Assembly (NCBI GenBank): GCA_963770995.1
Contig: CAVYRS010000001.1
Location: 1,612,001-1,676,000, forward strand
Length of the DNA stretch: 64,000 nt
Reading direction: 5' to 3'
Origin: CAVSWN01 sp963770995
GTDB lineage: Bacteria > Acidobacteriota > Vicinamibacteria > Vicinamibacterales > CAVVIG01
Below the pieces are notes generated by a model. It saw only the letters and a list, made by a program, of their open reading frames with translations, searched no databases and was not told the DNA's origin. The position numbers and the translations under genes are program-made. Numbering within the stretch: position 1 is the stretch's first letter; every line of letters starts with the position of its first letter. Shown piece after piece: positions 10,128 through 17,744 of this stretch.

Positions 10128-10293
10128 GCGGCGCGGACTGTGACGTAACTGTGACGTGACTCGATCGATTCAGCGAGTTTTATCGGGGTTTACGGTGATC
10201 GACCAGCGTGACGGGATTGAAGTTAAGTGCTTGGCTTCGCAACGGTAATCGAAATCTGCAGCACGCCATCGCAGATCGTCAGAGCAATTTCCA

Positions 10294-10298
10294 AGCGT
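10294..10298. repeat. Left target-site duplication of the IS21 element (AGCGT)
   Basis: AGCGT directly outside the left end. The same five bases follow the right end at 12570-12574. The uninterrupted site at 14736-14740 contains AGCGT once. Confidence 0.85.
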
Positions 10299-10351
10299 TG
10301 TCAAGCGACAGGAGAAACTGACCCCCTTCCGACACTAAAACTGACCCCCTC
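10299..10351. repeat. Left terminal inverted repeat region of the IS21 element
   Basis: Begins TGTCAAGCGACA and includes two copies of actgacccc spaced by ~23 bp, matching the inverse of the right end with scattered differences. Such multiple internal repeats are normal for IS21 ends and bind the IstA transposase. Confidence 0.85.
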
Positions 10352-10445
10352 CGATCCGGTGTTTGTTCTTGGTCGATCAGCGCGAGCCGGCAGCGCCGGC
10401 GAGCGCCCGCAGAAACCCGAAGCTGCACGGGATGAAGCGACCATA

Positions 10446-11225
10446 TCAGCCGTCGTTTCGCGGCGCTCGACCAAGCAGGCCCGCCTTCTTCTTCTGACGG
10501 AGCCGATAGCTCTCGCCCTGAATCATCAGGGTGTGACTGTGATGCAGCAGCCGGTCGAGGATCGCGGCGGCGAGGACGTCGTCGCCGAAGACCGCGCCCC
10601 ATTGCGTGACGACCTGGTTGGTGGTGATCAGCAGGCTGCCGCGTTCGTAGCGGCGGGCGACGAGCTGGAAAAAGAGGTGGGCGCTGCGTCGTTCAAAGGG
10701 CAGGTAGCCGAGCTCGTCGATGATCAGCAGCTTCGGCTTGGTGTAAAACATCAGGCGATCGCTGAGCTGGCCGTCGGTCTCGGCCTTGGACAGCGCCGCC
10801 AGCAGCGCCGTGGCGCTCGTGAAGAGGACGGAGTGGCCGGCTTCGACGACGGCGCGGCCGAGCGCGATCGCGAGATGCGTTTTGCCGACGCCCGGCGCGC
10901 CGAAGATCAGGACGTTTTCGGCTTGGGCGAGAAAGCGCGCCGTCGCCAGCTCGCGCACGAGCCGCTGATCGACCGAGGGCTGGAACTTGAAGTCGAAGTC
11001 GTCGAGCGTTTTCACCGTCGGAAAATGCGCGATCTTGAGGCCCATGGCGACGCGGGTCCGCTGTTTGGCCTCGACCTCCTGCCGCAGGACGCTGTCGAGG
11101 AAATCGAGATAGGTCGGCTCGGTCCGCGCGGCGTCATTGAGCACGGCATCGAGACGGTCGGCGACGTACCGGAGCCGCAGGCGCGTGAGCTGCTCGACGA
11201 CGCGGGCGTGAATGACGACGCTCAT
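10446..11225 (-). CDS. istB: IS21-family helper ATPase IstB
   Basis: 259 aa AAA+ ATPase (DnaC-like) that assembles on target DNA and licenses IstA transposition. The Walker A motif GAPGVGKT is at residues 109-116 and Walker B LLIID at 166-170. The C-terminal half ends in the usual IstB sequence around GESYRLR. The start ATG at 11225 overlaps the istA stop (ATGA). Length is normal for the family and the frame is intact, in contrast to the partner istA. The longer open frame upstream belongs to istA. Confidence 0.95.
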   Translation of the reverse strand: MSVVIHARVVEQLTRLRLRYVADRLDAVLNDAARTEPTYLDFLDSVLRQEVEAKQRTRVAMGLKIAHFPTVKTLDDFDFKFQPSVDQRLVRELATARFLAQAENVLIFGAPGVGKTHLAIALGRAVVEAGHSVLFTSATALLAALSKAETDGQLSDRLMFYTKPKLLIIDELGYLPFERRSAHLFFQLVARRYERGSLLITTNQVVTQWGAVFGDDVLAAAILDRLLHHSHTLMIQGESYRLRQKKKAGLLGRAPRNDG

Positions 11226-12503
11226 TGGCCACCGTCCACGACGGCGGCGTAGTCGGCGAGATCGCGTCCGAGCGCGGTCAGCGGGGCCGCGGCGATTTCG
11301 ATCGGCGGGACGGCCGGCCGCCACAGGCCGGCGAAGTGCGTCGGATCGATGACGCGGGCGTAGGGCTCTCGCGATCCGCGCGTGGGTCGCGACGACCGTC
11401 GTCCCGTGGAAGATGCGGACGATCTGCTCGTCGATCGACGACGTCGACGTGGTCGCGCACCAGGCGATACGGCACGCTGTAGCGCACCGTGTCGACGTCC
11501 ACGAAGGCGTCATGGGCCACACGCCGCCGCAGGCGCTGCTCGCGACGGGGCAGCGCCCGCGCCGGGAGCGGCCGCAGCATCGGGCGCTCGGCGCGATCGA
11601 AGCGGAGGCTCGGCGCTTCATGGGTGGTCCCGTGCTCGCGCTCATCGGCCATGACCATCCACGCCGGCGAGGTGCGCTTCGAGCGCCGCGAAGGAGTCGA
11701 ACGCCTGCGCGGCGAGGCCGTTGCGCTTCACGAATTTCACGCCGGCTTCCGTTTTGCCTTTGGTCCGGGCCCGATACGGCGCGCACGCGCGCGGCTGCAC
11801 GTCCCAATCACGGCAGAAGGCCAGATAGGTCGGATGAAAGATGACCGTCCCGGTCCCGCGATCCCGGCCGACCACCAGCGCCCGCGCATTGTCGCCGAGC
11901 AGGGTGCGCGGCACCCCGCCGAAATGCGTGAACGCGCCGGCGATCCCTTCGCGCCAGTCGTCCTGGCGCTCATTGAGGAAGGCTTTGACAAAGAGGCGGC
12001 GGGAATAACTGAGGACCGCGACCAGGAGGAAGACGCGCACCCCGGTGCCCGCGATCGGCACGCGCTTTTGCCCGAAATCGATTTGCAACTGGTCGCCCGG
12101 CGCCGTTTCGACGCGCACCGTCGCCAGCTGCGCCACCCGTCGCTCGCGTCGCAGGTCCGCCACCGCCCGCTCAATGGTCCGGACACTGACCGTCGAGCCC
12201 ACGCTCGGCCAGCAAGCGCTGCACGACGACCGCATTCCCGCCCGCCGGCCCTTCGTACAGCGTCCGCGCTTCGAGGCGCCGATCGTCGGTCAGCCGCCGC
12301 GCGGCGGGTCGGATCTGGCCCTCCACCTCGCTCGACTGCCGCAAATATCGCCGCACGGTATTCCGCGCCACCCCGACCGCGCGCGCAATCGCCTTGCTGC
12401 CGACGCCGCAATCCGCGAGCGCGCGAATCGCGAGGACCACCTCACCTTCGACCACCGGCACCTCCGTGGTAGGAGATACCAGCACATCCCTCTCGAGCTC
12501 CAT
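11222..12503 (-). CDS. istA: IS21-family transposase IstA, four frameshifts
   Basis: DDE transposase. The N-terminal helix-turn-helix GVGSKAIARAVGVARNTVRR is clear. After a shift near 12190 comes the catalytic core with IDFGQKRVPI (first Asp), GDNARALV (second Asp) and KGKTEAGVKFVKRN (Glu). Further shifts near 11650, 11420 and 11360 lead to the C-terminal ...LADYAAVVDGGQ, whose stop overlaps the istB start. Each change is one extra base and conserved motifs continue on both sides. The start at 12503 gives MELERD. If the shifts are real, the element is non-autonomous. Confidence 0.88.
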
Positions 12504-12517
12504 TCGACCCTCCTCCC

Positions 12518-12569
12518 GAGGGGGTCAGAATTAGTGTCGCGAGGGGGTCAATATCACTGTCGCTCTACA
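12518..12569. repeat. Right terminal inverted repeat region of the IS21 element
   Basis: Two direct copies of gagggggtca (12518 and 12541), then the terminal tgtcgctctaca. The reverse complement aligns with the left end over about 50 bp. Confidence 0.85.
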
Positions 12570-12574
12570 AGCGT
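12570..12574. repeat. Right target-site duplication (AGCGT)
   Basis: Second copy of the 5-bp duplication. It is also the inner part of the interrupted tRNA-Ser fragment. Confidence 0.85.
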
Positions 12575-12602
12575 GCTCCTTCAACCACTCGGACATCTCT
12601 CC
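12570..12602 (-). pseudogene. 5' fragment of tRNA-Ser(GGA), copy A, split by the IS
   Basis: Minus strand from 12602 reads the acceptor 5' strand ggagaga, the D arm tccgagtggttgaagga and the anticodon stem cacgc; the fragment is broken by the IS and resumes at 10293 with tggaaat, completing the anticodon loop TTGGAAA (anticodon GGA). Nothing tRNA-like follows, so the 3' half is absent. Identical to copy B at 14732 over the whole 39 nt. Confidence 0.85.
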
Positions 12603-12931
12603 GTACTTGTAGAATCAACAGTTTACAGGATAGTGGCTGAGCCGGCAAACCCGAATTGTGTAAGACCCCTTAATGTCGCGCGATCACTTACGGGCACGGC
12701 ACCCTGCCGCGGCCGTACGCGGACGAGCGCGTTCCAGTATAAGCCGCAGCACGTTCAGAAGTGACCCCGATGCGGCGCCGTTGTCCGCGTCGCCCGGCGT
12801 CGGTGCGAGTGCCCCTGCTATTATCCCCTCGACCAAGCACATCCGTTCGGGTTCTGCATCCGGTCGACCCAATCAGACGAGGGGCTGTGACGTGCGAGCG
12901 TGTCGCGTAAAGATCACGAACTTCCCAGGCC
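12603..12931. other. Non-coding stretch upstream of tRNA fragment A
   Basis: Holds tagaatcaac at 12610-12619 and a 35-bp segment at 12657-12691 ending gatcacttac. Both recur in the same order and orientation next to copy B (14774-14783 and 14900-14934). No supported gene. Confidence 0.6.
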
Positions 12932-13072
12932 CTCTTCAGCTCACACTCGCCCTATGTGCTCGAGGAGTTTGCGGTGGACGAGACCGTGGTTCTGATGCGT
13001 GATGGAGACGGCGTGCTCGTTCGCAAGACGATCACGTTGCCCGACAACGTGAGGCCGAACCGGACCATGTAG
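12932..13072 (+). pseudogene. C-terminal remnant of an AAA (OLD/AAA_21-type) ATPase
   Basis: A 46-codon open frame ends at 13072. Its LFSSHSPYVLEEF segment is the switch-His/D-loop region of SMC/RecF-like AAA_21 ATPases, followed by VVLMRDGDG as in those C-termini. No upstream ATPase sequence is present. Likely a leftover of a defence or phage gene truncated when the island was rearranged. Confidence 0.6.
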
Positions 13073-13206
13073 TCGAATCCATCACCGGCCACCTTTCGCG
13101 GCGGATGCTGGAGCACTATTCGCACATCCGGCTGAAGGCGAAGAAGGGCACGCTCGATCGGCTCGACGAGCACGCGAAGACTTCGTCGATCAAGACGAGG
13201 AAGTGA
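13063..13206 (+). pseudogene. C-terminal remnant of a tyrosine recombinase (integrase)
   Basis: The last ~47 codons of a phage-type integrase: ITGHLSRRMLEHYSHIRLKA contains the conserved GH histidine and the catalytic tyrosine of HYSH. The N-terminal and central parts are missing; the fragment overlaps the end of the AAA remnant in another frame. Its place between two tRNA-Ser half genes fits an island that once integrated at tRNA-Ser. Confidence 0.8.
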
Positions 13207-13353
13207 GAGCGCGAACCGAGCGAGTCCGCTTAGGGCCTGGGGATCGCCGAGTCGATCGAATGTGCATCGAAATGAGGTCGATTTGGGAGTGAGGGCCGCC
13301 GGCAACGCAGGTCGCGCTCAGCCTCCCCTTGCATGCCGCTAGTCCGTGTGTTA

Positions 13354-13379
13354 TATACTGAACCAGATGGTTCAGTATA
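13354..13379 (+). promoter_or_regulatory. Palindromic operator/promoter over the arsR start codon
   Basis: Perfect inverted repeat tatactgaacca-ga-tggttcagtata. Its left arm includes TATACT, placed as a -10 box 7 nt before the ATG at 13367, so the transcript would begin at or next to the start codon. A dimeric ArsR-family repressor binding here would block its own transcription; autoregulation is inferred. Confidence 0.75.
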
Positions 13380-13732
13380 CGCGGACCCGCTTCGATGCCT
13401 CGTTTGCCGCGCTCTCGGACGCCACCCGACGCGGTGTTCTGGAGCAGCTCGGGCGTGCAGACGCTTCGATCACGGACCTTGCCGACAAGTTCCACATGAC
13501 CCTCACGGGCATGAAGAAGCACGTCGGCGTCTTGGAGCAGGCGGGGCTCGTCACCACGGCGAAGGTCGGGCGCGTGCGGACCTGCAGGCTCGGCCTGCGC
13601 AGACTGGATGAAGAGGCGGCATGGATCGAGAGGTACCGCCAGCTCTGGGATGCACGGTTCGACGAGCTGGACAAGGTTGTCGAGGAACTGAAACGGAAGG
13701 AGAAGGTTGATGGACGCAAGAAGAGAGAGTGA
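13367..13732 (+). CDS. ArsR-family transcriptional regulator
   Basis: 121 aa winged-helix repressor. Residues ~8-80 form the ArsR fold: FAALSDATRRGVLEQLGR, then a recognition helix in LADKFHMTLTGMKKHVGVLE, and a wing around residues 60-75. The C-terminal helix is long and charged. There is no metal-binding CxC motif, so this is the SRPBCC-associated subgroup rather than an arsenic sensor. The start at 13367 lies inside a 26-bp palindrome, and a leaderless transcript is likely. The next gene starts 23 nt before this one ends, typical of the ArsR/AHSA1 pairs that respond to unknown ligands. Confidence 0.9.
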   Translation: MVQYTRTRFDASFAALSDATRRGVLEQLGRADASITDLADKFHMTLTGMKKHVGVLEQAGLVTTAKVGRVRTCRLGLRRLDEEAAWIERYRQLWDARFDELDKVVEELKRKEKVDGRKKRE

Positions 13733-14222
13733 GCCCACGCCCATGAAGAACCGCACGACGGTGGAGCGGAAGTCCGAGCGTGAGCTAGTCGTTACCCGAA
13801 CCTTCAACGGCCCGGCCCGCATCGTGTTCGAGGCGTGGACCAAGCCCGAGCTGTTCAGGCGGTGGTGGGCGCCGAAGTCGATGGGCATGTCCCTGCGTTC
13901 CTGTGAGATGGATGTTCGTGTCGGGGGCAAGTACCGTCTCGAGTTCGAACCCGATGCTATGGCGTTCTTCGGCACGTACCTCGAAGTGACACCGCACTCG
14001 CGCCTCGTGTGGACCAACGAGGAAGGTGGTGAGGGTGGGCCTGTCACCACGGTGACATTCGAGGAAAAGCGTGGCAAGACGCTGCTGGTCATGCACGAGC
14101 TCTATTCCTCGAAGGAAGCTCTCGACGCTGCCGGCACCGGGGCGGCGGATGCGATGGTCGAGACGTTCGCGCAACTGGACGAGCTTCTCCTCACCCTGGG
14201 CGCGAGCGTGGGACGGTCATGA
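13710..14222 (+). CDS. SRPBCC (AHSA1/START-like) domain protein
   Basis: 170 aa. START/Bet v 1-like fold of the AHSA1 family: VTRTFNGPARIVFEAWTKPE, FRRWWAPKS, then GGKYRLEF, FFGTYLEV and the LLTLG tail. Such proteins form a hydrophobic ligand cavity and are usually cotranscribed with an ArsR regulator, as here. The start at 13710 has AAGGAG 8 nt upstream and overlaps arsR by 23 nt; an internal ATG at 13743 is an alternative. Cytoplasmic; ligand unknown. Confidence 0.88.
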   Translation: MDARRESEPTPMKNRTTVERKSERELVVTRTFNGPARIVFEAWTKPELFRRWWAPKSMGMSLRSCEMDVRVGGKYRLEFEPDAMAFFGTYLEVTPHSRLVWTNEEGGEGGPVTTVTFEEKRGKTLLVMHELYSSKEALDAAGTGAADAMVETFAQLDELLLTLGASVGRS

Positions 14223-14731
14223 AGTCGTCGATCTCGCGGTCGGCCGTTCGGCTCTTCACTACGCGGAAGAGAACCCCGAGGGAACCAGCCAAAGCGCCTG
14301 CGCGTTAGTGCGGCAATCGATCGCGTTGCGAGGGTTGGATGCGTCCGGCCCTCGTCGTCTTGCTTTGTCACGAACGTTTGCGCGGGACCGGCTTCATGGA
14401 GTCGCAATGTAGGTCGACGTAGCCGCGCGGGCGGCAAGGCGTGGCCGGTTCTGATAAGGCCGATGGTACGCAGGCCGCGACAAGCAAGGTGAGGGACGCC
14501 GCCTCGACCAGAGCGACTAGACAGGCCCGCCTTGAGACTGACTCGTACTGACAAACACACTGATCGGAGACGGATAAACCGAATCAGAAACTGTGTAAGG
14601 TGAGGTCAAAAACAGCGACAAACACCGACGTTTACGGGTTCACAGCGAGGAGCATTTCAAAGCGGCAAGTTGTTGAATCGATTGTGCGATGAAGTGTTTC
14701 GATGTCGCTCGGTGAGGCTCGCCGGAATCTA
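14223..14731. other. Non-coding stretch downstream of the ArsR/SRPBCC pair
   Basis: About 500 bp with no supported gene. Near 14594-14640 a segment (actgtgtaagg... caaacaccg... tttacggg) resembles one at 17075-17130, suggesting decayed copies of the same repeat. Confidence 0.5.
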
Positions 14732-14770
14732 TTTCCAAGCGTGCTCCTTCAACCACTCGGACATCTCTCC
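14732..14770 (-). pseudogene. 5' half of tRNA-Ser(GGA), copy B, uninterrupted
   Basis: 39 nt running from the acceptor 5' strand through a perfect D arm and anticodon stem to the end of the anticodon loop TTGGAAA; then the sequence diverges and no 3' half, variable arm or T arm follows. It equals copy A with the IS removed. Truncation at the anticodon loop in both copies points to site-specific recombination there. Confidence 0.85.
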
Positions 14771-15010
14771 GTCTAGAATCAACGATTTGCGAGCGGTCAG
14801 AGATCAGATTATCCCGAAATCACCGCGACTGCCTAGCGTTTCTCGATCGCGTCTTGATTCAGCAGCTTTCGAGGGAGTGTAGGCCATGTCGGCTCGAACT
14901 GTGTCAGACCGTTGAATCTTGTCCGATCACTTACAGCGTTTGAGCGTTGCCTCGGATTGTCTCCCATCGGTCCGCGTTGATTCGACGCGCGCCAGCTCGA
15001 AAAAGGCCGG
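14771..15010. other. Repeat flank of tRNA fragment B
   Basis: Contains tagaatcaac (14774-14783) and a 35-bp segment (14900-14934) shared with the flank of copy A. No gene. Confidence 0.55.
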
Positions 15011-16240
15011 TCACATCCTGAGGCGGCTGTCGATGAGCGACTTCGCGGTGATGTCCTTCAGTGCCACCGTGCCGCAACCGACCATCGCGAGCCGCAGTTC
15101 GGTGTCCAGAATCTGCAGCACGCGGTCGACGCCGGCCTGACCGAAGGACGACAGGCCCCAGATGTACGGGCGGCCGATGCCGACGGCCGTGGCGCCGAGC
15201 GCCAGCGCCTTGAACACGTCGGTGCCGCGCCGCACGCCGCCGTCGAGCAGCACCGGTATGCGTCCACCCGCGCCCTGCACCACCTCCGGCAGCGCGTCGA
15301 TGGTGGGACGGCCCGTCTCGGTGGCGCGGCCGCCGTGGTTCGACACGATGATGCCATCGGCGCCGCTCGTTACCGCGAGCGTCGCATCGTCGACGGTCTC
15401 CAGTCCCTTGATGACCACCTTCATCTGCGTGACGTCCTTCACCCGCTTCACGAAGTCCCACGTCAACGTGGCCGACGTGAGCGTCACACCCTTCATGTCG
15501 ATGCCTGCGAACATCGGCTTGACGCCGGCGGCGCGTCCGTCAGCTGAGGGGCCTGCCGCGCCGTGACAACTGGCGCATGCACGCGTGTCGAGTCGCGCCA
15601 TTCGCTGGTCGGTCTCGGTATTGCGGCCATTCGGTAGATCGACGGTCACCGCCACCACGGGACATCCCGCCGCCTCGGCTCGCTTCAACAACTTCGTGGT
15701 GACGTCCCAGTTGTTCGTGGTGTAGAGCTGGTACCACAAGCCCCTGCCGCCTCGAGCCCTTGCGACGTCTTCGATGGCCGTTGATGATTGCGTGGAGAGA
15801 ATCTGCAGCTGCCCTCGCGCCTGGGCGGCGCGTGCCACGGCCAGCTCGCCTTCGGCATGGAACGCCCGCTGACTGCCAACGGGACACAGCATGACGGGCG
15901 AGGTGAACTTCTGCCCGAAGAGCTCCATCCCCATGTCGATGCGGCTCACGTCGACGAATCGGCGCACGCGCAGCTGATACCGGTAGAAGCCTCGCGGATT
16001 TGCCCGGAGCGTTTCCTCGCCGTCGGCGCCCGTAGCCATGTATCCCCAGTGCGCGGGTGGTAGCACACTGCGGGCCATGGCCTCGAAATCGTAAACGTCC
16101 AGAGCGTCGGCTGCACTCGCCAAGATGGTGGCGGCCGCTTGCGAAGTGGGCGCCTGGGTGAATGCCTCGAGCAAGGCCGGATACGCCAGCAACACCGGAC
16201 TGCTGGCTAGGAACTTCAGGAACTCGCGGCGATCAGACAC
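15011..16240 (-). CDS. Tat-exported FMN-dependent alpha-hydroxyacid dehydrogenase with CXXCH motif
   Basis: 409 aa from a GTG at 16240 that has GGAGG 5 nt upstream; this gives an N-terminal Tat signal SDRREFLKFL followed by a hydrophobic stretch. The body is the lactate/glycolate oxidase TIM barrel: YYT-type substrate loop around WYQLYTTNN, catalytic Lys near 278 (VIKG), SNHGG with the active-site His near 302, and the phosphate-binding DGGVRRGTD and GIGRPY motifs. Unusual is CASCH at 222-226 in the variable loop, a c-type haem-binding signature in an exported flavoenzyme, which could pass electrons to a cytochrome. The enzyme would oxidise 2-hydroxyacids in the periplasm. Alternative: the motif binds no haem. 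Confidence 0.88.
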   Translation of the reverse strand: MSDRREFLKFLASSPVLLAYPALLEAFTQAPTSQAAATILASAADALDVYDFEAMARSVLPPAHWGYMATGADGEETLRANPRGFYRYQLRVRRFVDVSRIDMGMELFGQKFTSPVMLCPVGSQRAFHAEGELAVARAAQARGQLQILSTQSSTAIEDVARARGGRGLWYQLYTTNNWDVTTKLLKRAEAAGCPVVAVTVDLPNGRNTETDQRMARLDTRACASCHGAAGPSADGRAAGVKPMFAGIDMKGVTLTSATLTWDFVKRVKDVTQMKVVIKGLETVDDATLAVTSGADGIIVSNHGGRATETGRPTIDALPEVVQGAGGRIPVLLDGGVRRGTDVFKALALGATAVGIGRPYIWGLSSFGQAGVDRVLQILDTELRLAMVGCGTVALKDITAKSLIDSRLRM

Positions 16241-16470
16241 GAAGCCTCCGGTCAGAAGTGTTGTTCGAAACGAGCAAGCCCATGAGTCTAAAGCCAGAAC
16301 TGAGGGCGGACGCGATAGCTCTCGACTGACGCCGCATTGTTGACGTCGCACGAATCGGACGCGACCAGCGGCCCGCTACAACATCGGCCGGTAAGTCGAA
16401 CGACATTTTGAATCCAGAAGCGATGCCGCCCGACTGATCTGACGCGTCGGCGCCTCCCGACGGGTCACTC

Positions 16471-16764
16471 CTACGCGACATCCTTGCGGACGTGCCGAGC
16501 CAGGACTTCGTTGATAAGGGTTTGATACCCGACGCGGCGTCGACGTGCTTCCTTACGGAACTGATCGAGCACTCCCGCATCGACTCGAATCGCGATCAAC
16601 TGGCGGGGTTCATCGCCAAGGGGAGGGCGACCGACGCGCCGCATCGCTTTCAGCTGCTCCGCCGATGAATCCGGAATGTCGGAGAAATCAATCTGTCGCC
16701 GCGTACGCCGCACGCTCACGGCGGATCGCGCGCCGCGCGCTGATGATCCGGATCGCTTCGGCAT
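16471..16764 (-). CDS. brnA: BrnA-like antitoxin
   Basis: 97 aa. The C-terminal half has the ribbon-helix-helix expected of BrnA antitoxins: RQLIAIRVDAGVLDQFRKEA, then GYQTLINEVLARHV. The N-terminal part carries the DFSDIPD stretch that wraps the toxin. The start at 16764 has AGGAGAGGT 5 nt upstream and lies inside the end of the toxin gene (77-nt overlap). It would neutralise BrnT and, as a complex, repress the operon through the palindrome at 16974. Confidence 0.85.
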   Translation of the reverse strand: MPKRSGSSARGARSAVSVRRTRRQIDFSDIPDSSAEQLKAMRRVGRPPLGDEPRQLIAIRVDAGVLDQFRKEARRRRVGYQTLINEVLARHVRKDVA

Positions 16765-16972
16765 CGCCACCTCTCCTGAATGTGTACGCGACCATGAGCA
16801 CGTGTCCACCGGCGGATCGACCAAGCCGCAGGAACCGCGACTCCGCCGACGAGTGCTGCAGGTCCGGGCCATCGAGTGCCTCGGGATCCAGGAAGACGGT
16901 CACGGCGTCCTCGAACGAGATGCCGTGCTTCGCCGCGTTGGCCTCGGCCTTCCGCGGGTCCCACTCGAACAC
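16688..16972 (-). CDS. brnT: BrnT-like ribonuclease toxin
   Basis: 94 aa from the GTG at 16972. BrnT fold (RelE-like RNase): FEWDPRKAEANAAKHG at the N-terminus, FEDAVTVFLDP in the middle, then VLMVAYTFR and a basic IRIISARRA... C-terminus that includes the expected catalytic Arg residues. The GTG follows the operator by 1-2 nt with no ribosome-binding site, consistent with leaderless translation from TATACT at 16984-16979. It precedes and overlaps the antitoxin, the normal BrnTA order. A longer open frame upstream is not needed. Confidence 0.85.
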   Translation of the reverse strand: MFEWDPRKAEANAAKHGISFEDAVTVFLDPEALDGPDLQHSSAESRFLRLGRSAGGHVLMVAYTFRRGGDAEAIRIISARRAIRRERAAYAATD

Positions 16973-16973
16973 G

Positions 16974-16993
16974 CATTTAGTATATACGAAATG
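16974..16993 (-). promoter_or_regulatory. brnTA operator with -10 box
   Basis: Near-palindrome catttagtatatacgaaatg with a perfect inner gtatatac. It contains TATACT on the minus strand 6 nt before the toxin GTG. Position and symmetry fit an autoregulatory operator bound by the RHH antitoxin. Confidence 0.65.
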
Positions 16994-17107
16994 GGGGCCC
17001 CGCGACCGAACTGGCGGGCGACGCGTACCGGTGGACACCGAGTCGTACGCCGTAAATTCGATTGGTTCTTGTGTCAGAACTGTGTCAGATACCCTGGGAA
17101 ACCCCGG

Positions 17108-17489
17108 TCAAACACCGTGATCTACGGGGGCACCTTGCACGCCGATGGGAAACCGCGGCAGAGGCGGATCGTCGATCGTCGAGCGAGATCCGCACGGCGA
17201 ATCGTCCCTGCGGCACGACGGGCGGCGGGTTGAACAAGGGGAGGTCGCCGCTCGGCAACAACTGCCCTTCTCCGCTGGCCCGCCAGATGCTGTGGACGGA
17301 CCCGCTGAAAATCTGGCCGGGATACAAATCGAACGCGACTTCGACGGGCTGTCCCTGCTTCACGTACTTCAGATGCTCCTGGTAGTACGTGCCGAGCACA
17401 TATCGATCGGCATCCACGATGAGCGCGGCGATCGCGCCGAACCGGACCGTGCCCGCGACAGCCCAGACTACGCCGGCCCTCGCCAGACG
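17108..17489 (-). pseudogene. C-terminal remnant of an HlyD-family membrane fusion protein
   Basis: The frame includes DADRYVLGTYYQEHLKYVKQ, GQPVEVAFDLYPGQ and the SGSVHSIWRAS segment, the beta-barrel part of HlyD/EmrA-type periplasmic adaptors. Near 17165-17180 a tandem copy of gacgatc adds 7 bases and shifts the frame; on the other side FPIGVQG leads to a stop at 17108. The N-terminal membrane anchor and hairpin are absent, and a stop pair lies just upstream. Probably a truncated efflux gene at the island boundary. Confidence 0.7.
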
Positions 17490-17744
17490 TTATCAAGGAG
17501 GGTCACGACGGACGGTGAGGTCTGCGAGCCCCGTCAACCACAATGCCGTAGTCGAGGTGACTCTCACGTCCCTCCTTGAGCGAGACCGGTTGCCACTTCT
17601 CGGGAAACCGTCCTGGGTAGCGTCCATGTAGAACCACGCTGCGCCGCAGCCTAGTGGTCCGCTTCTTGCTTTTCGTGTACGTCGAGCTTGTGTGTTCGGC
17701 GCGTCAGCAAGATTTTTTTGATCGTGTAACACGTTGCGATCGTT
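17490..17744. other. Intergenic region before the respiratory operon
   Basis: About 250 bp. A minus-strand frame around 17530-17640 could be another decayed fragment but I cannot assign it. Expected to hold the promoter of coxB. Confidence 0.4.

Larger units (their letters stand above)
10299..12569 (-). mobile_element. IS21-family insertion sequence, complete, 2271 bp
   Basis: Two-gene element with istA then istB on the minus strand, overlapping by ATGA as is usual for IS21. Both ends start TGT and carry related inverted repeats with internal copies of the tgaccccct motif (10299-10351 and 12518-12569). The 5-bp duplication AGCGT flanks it. The insertion splits a tRNA-Ser 5' fragment; joining the flanks and removing one AGCGT gives the sequence present uninterrupted at 14731-14770, which fixes the ends to the base. 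Four frameshifts in istA may be sequencing errors, so current mobility cannot be judged. Confidence 0.93.

Noticed and set aside
10227..11252. 341-codon plus-strand open frame across istB
   Set aside because: Antisense to a canonical IstB with Walker motifs.
14732..14770. Functional tRNA-Ser gene
   Set aside because: The 3' half, variable arm and T arm are missing; the sequence diverges after the anticodon loop.
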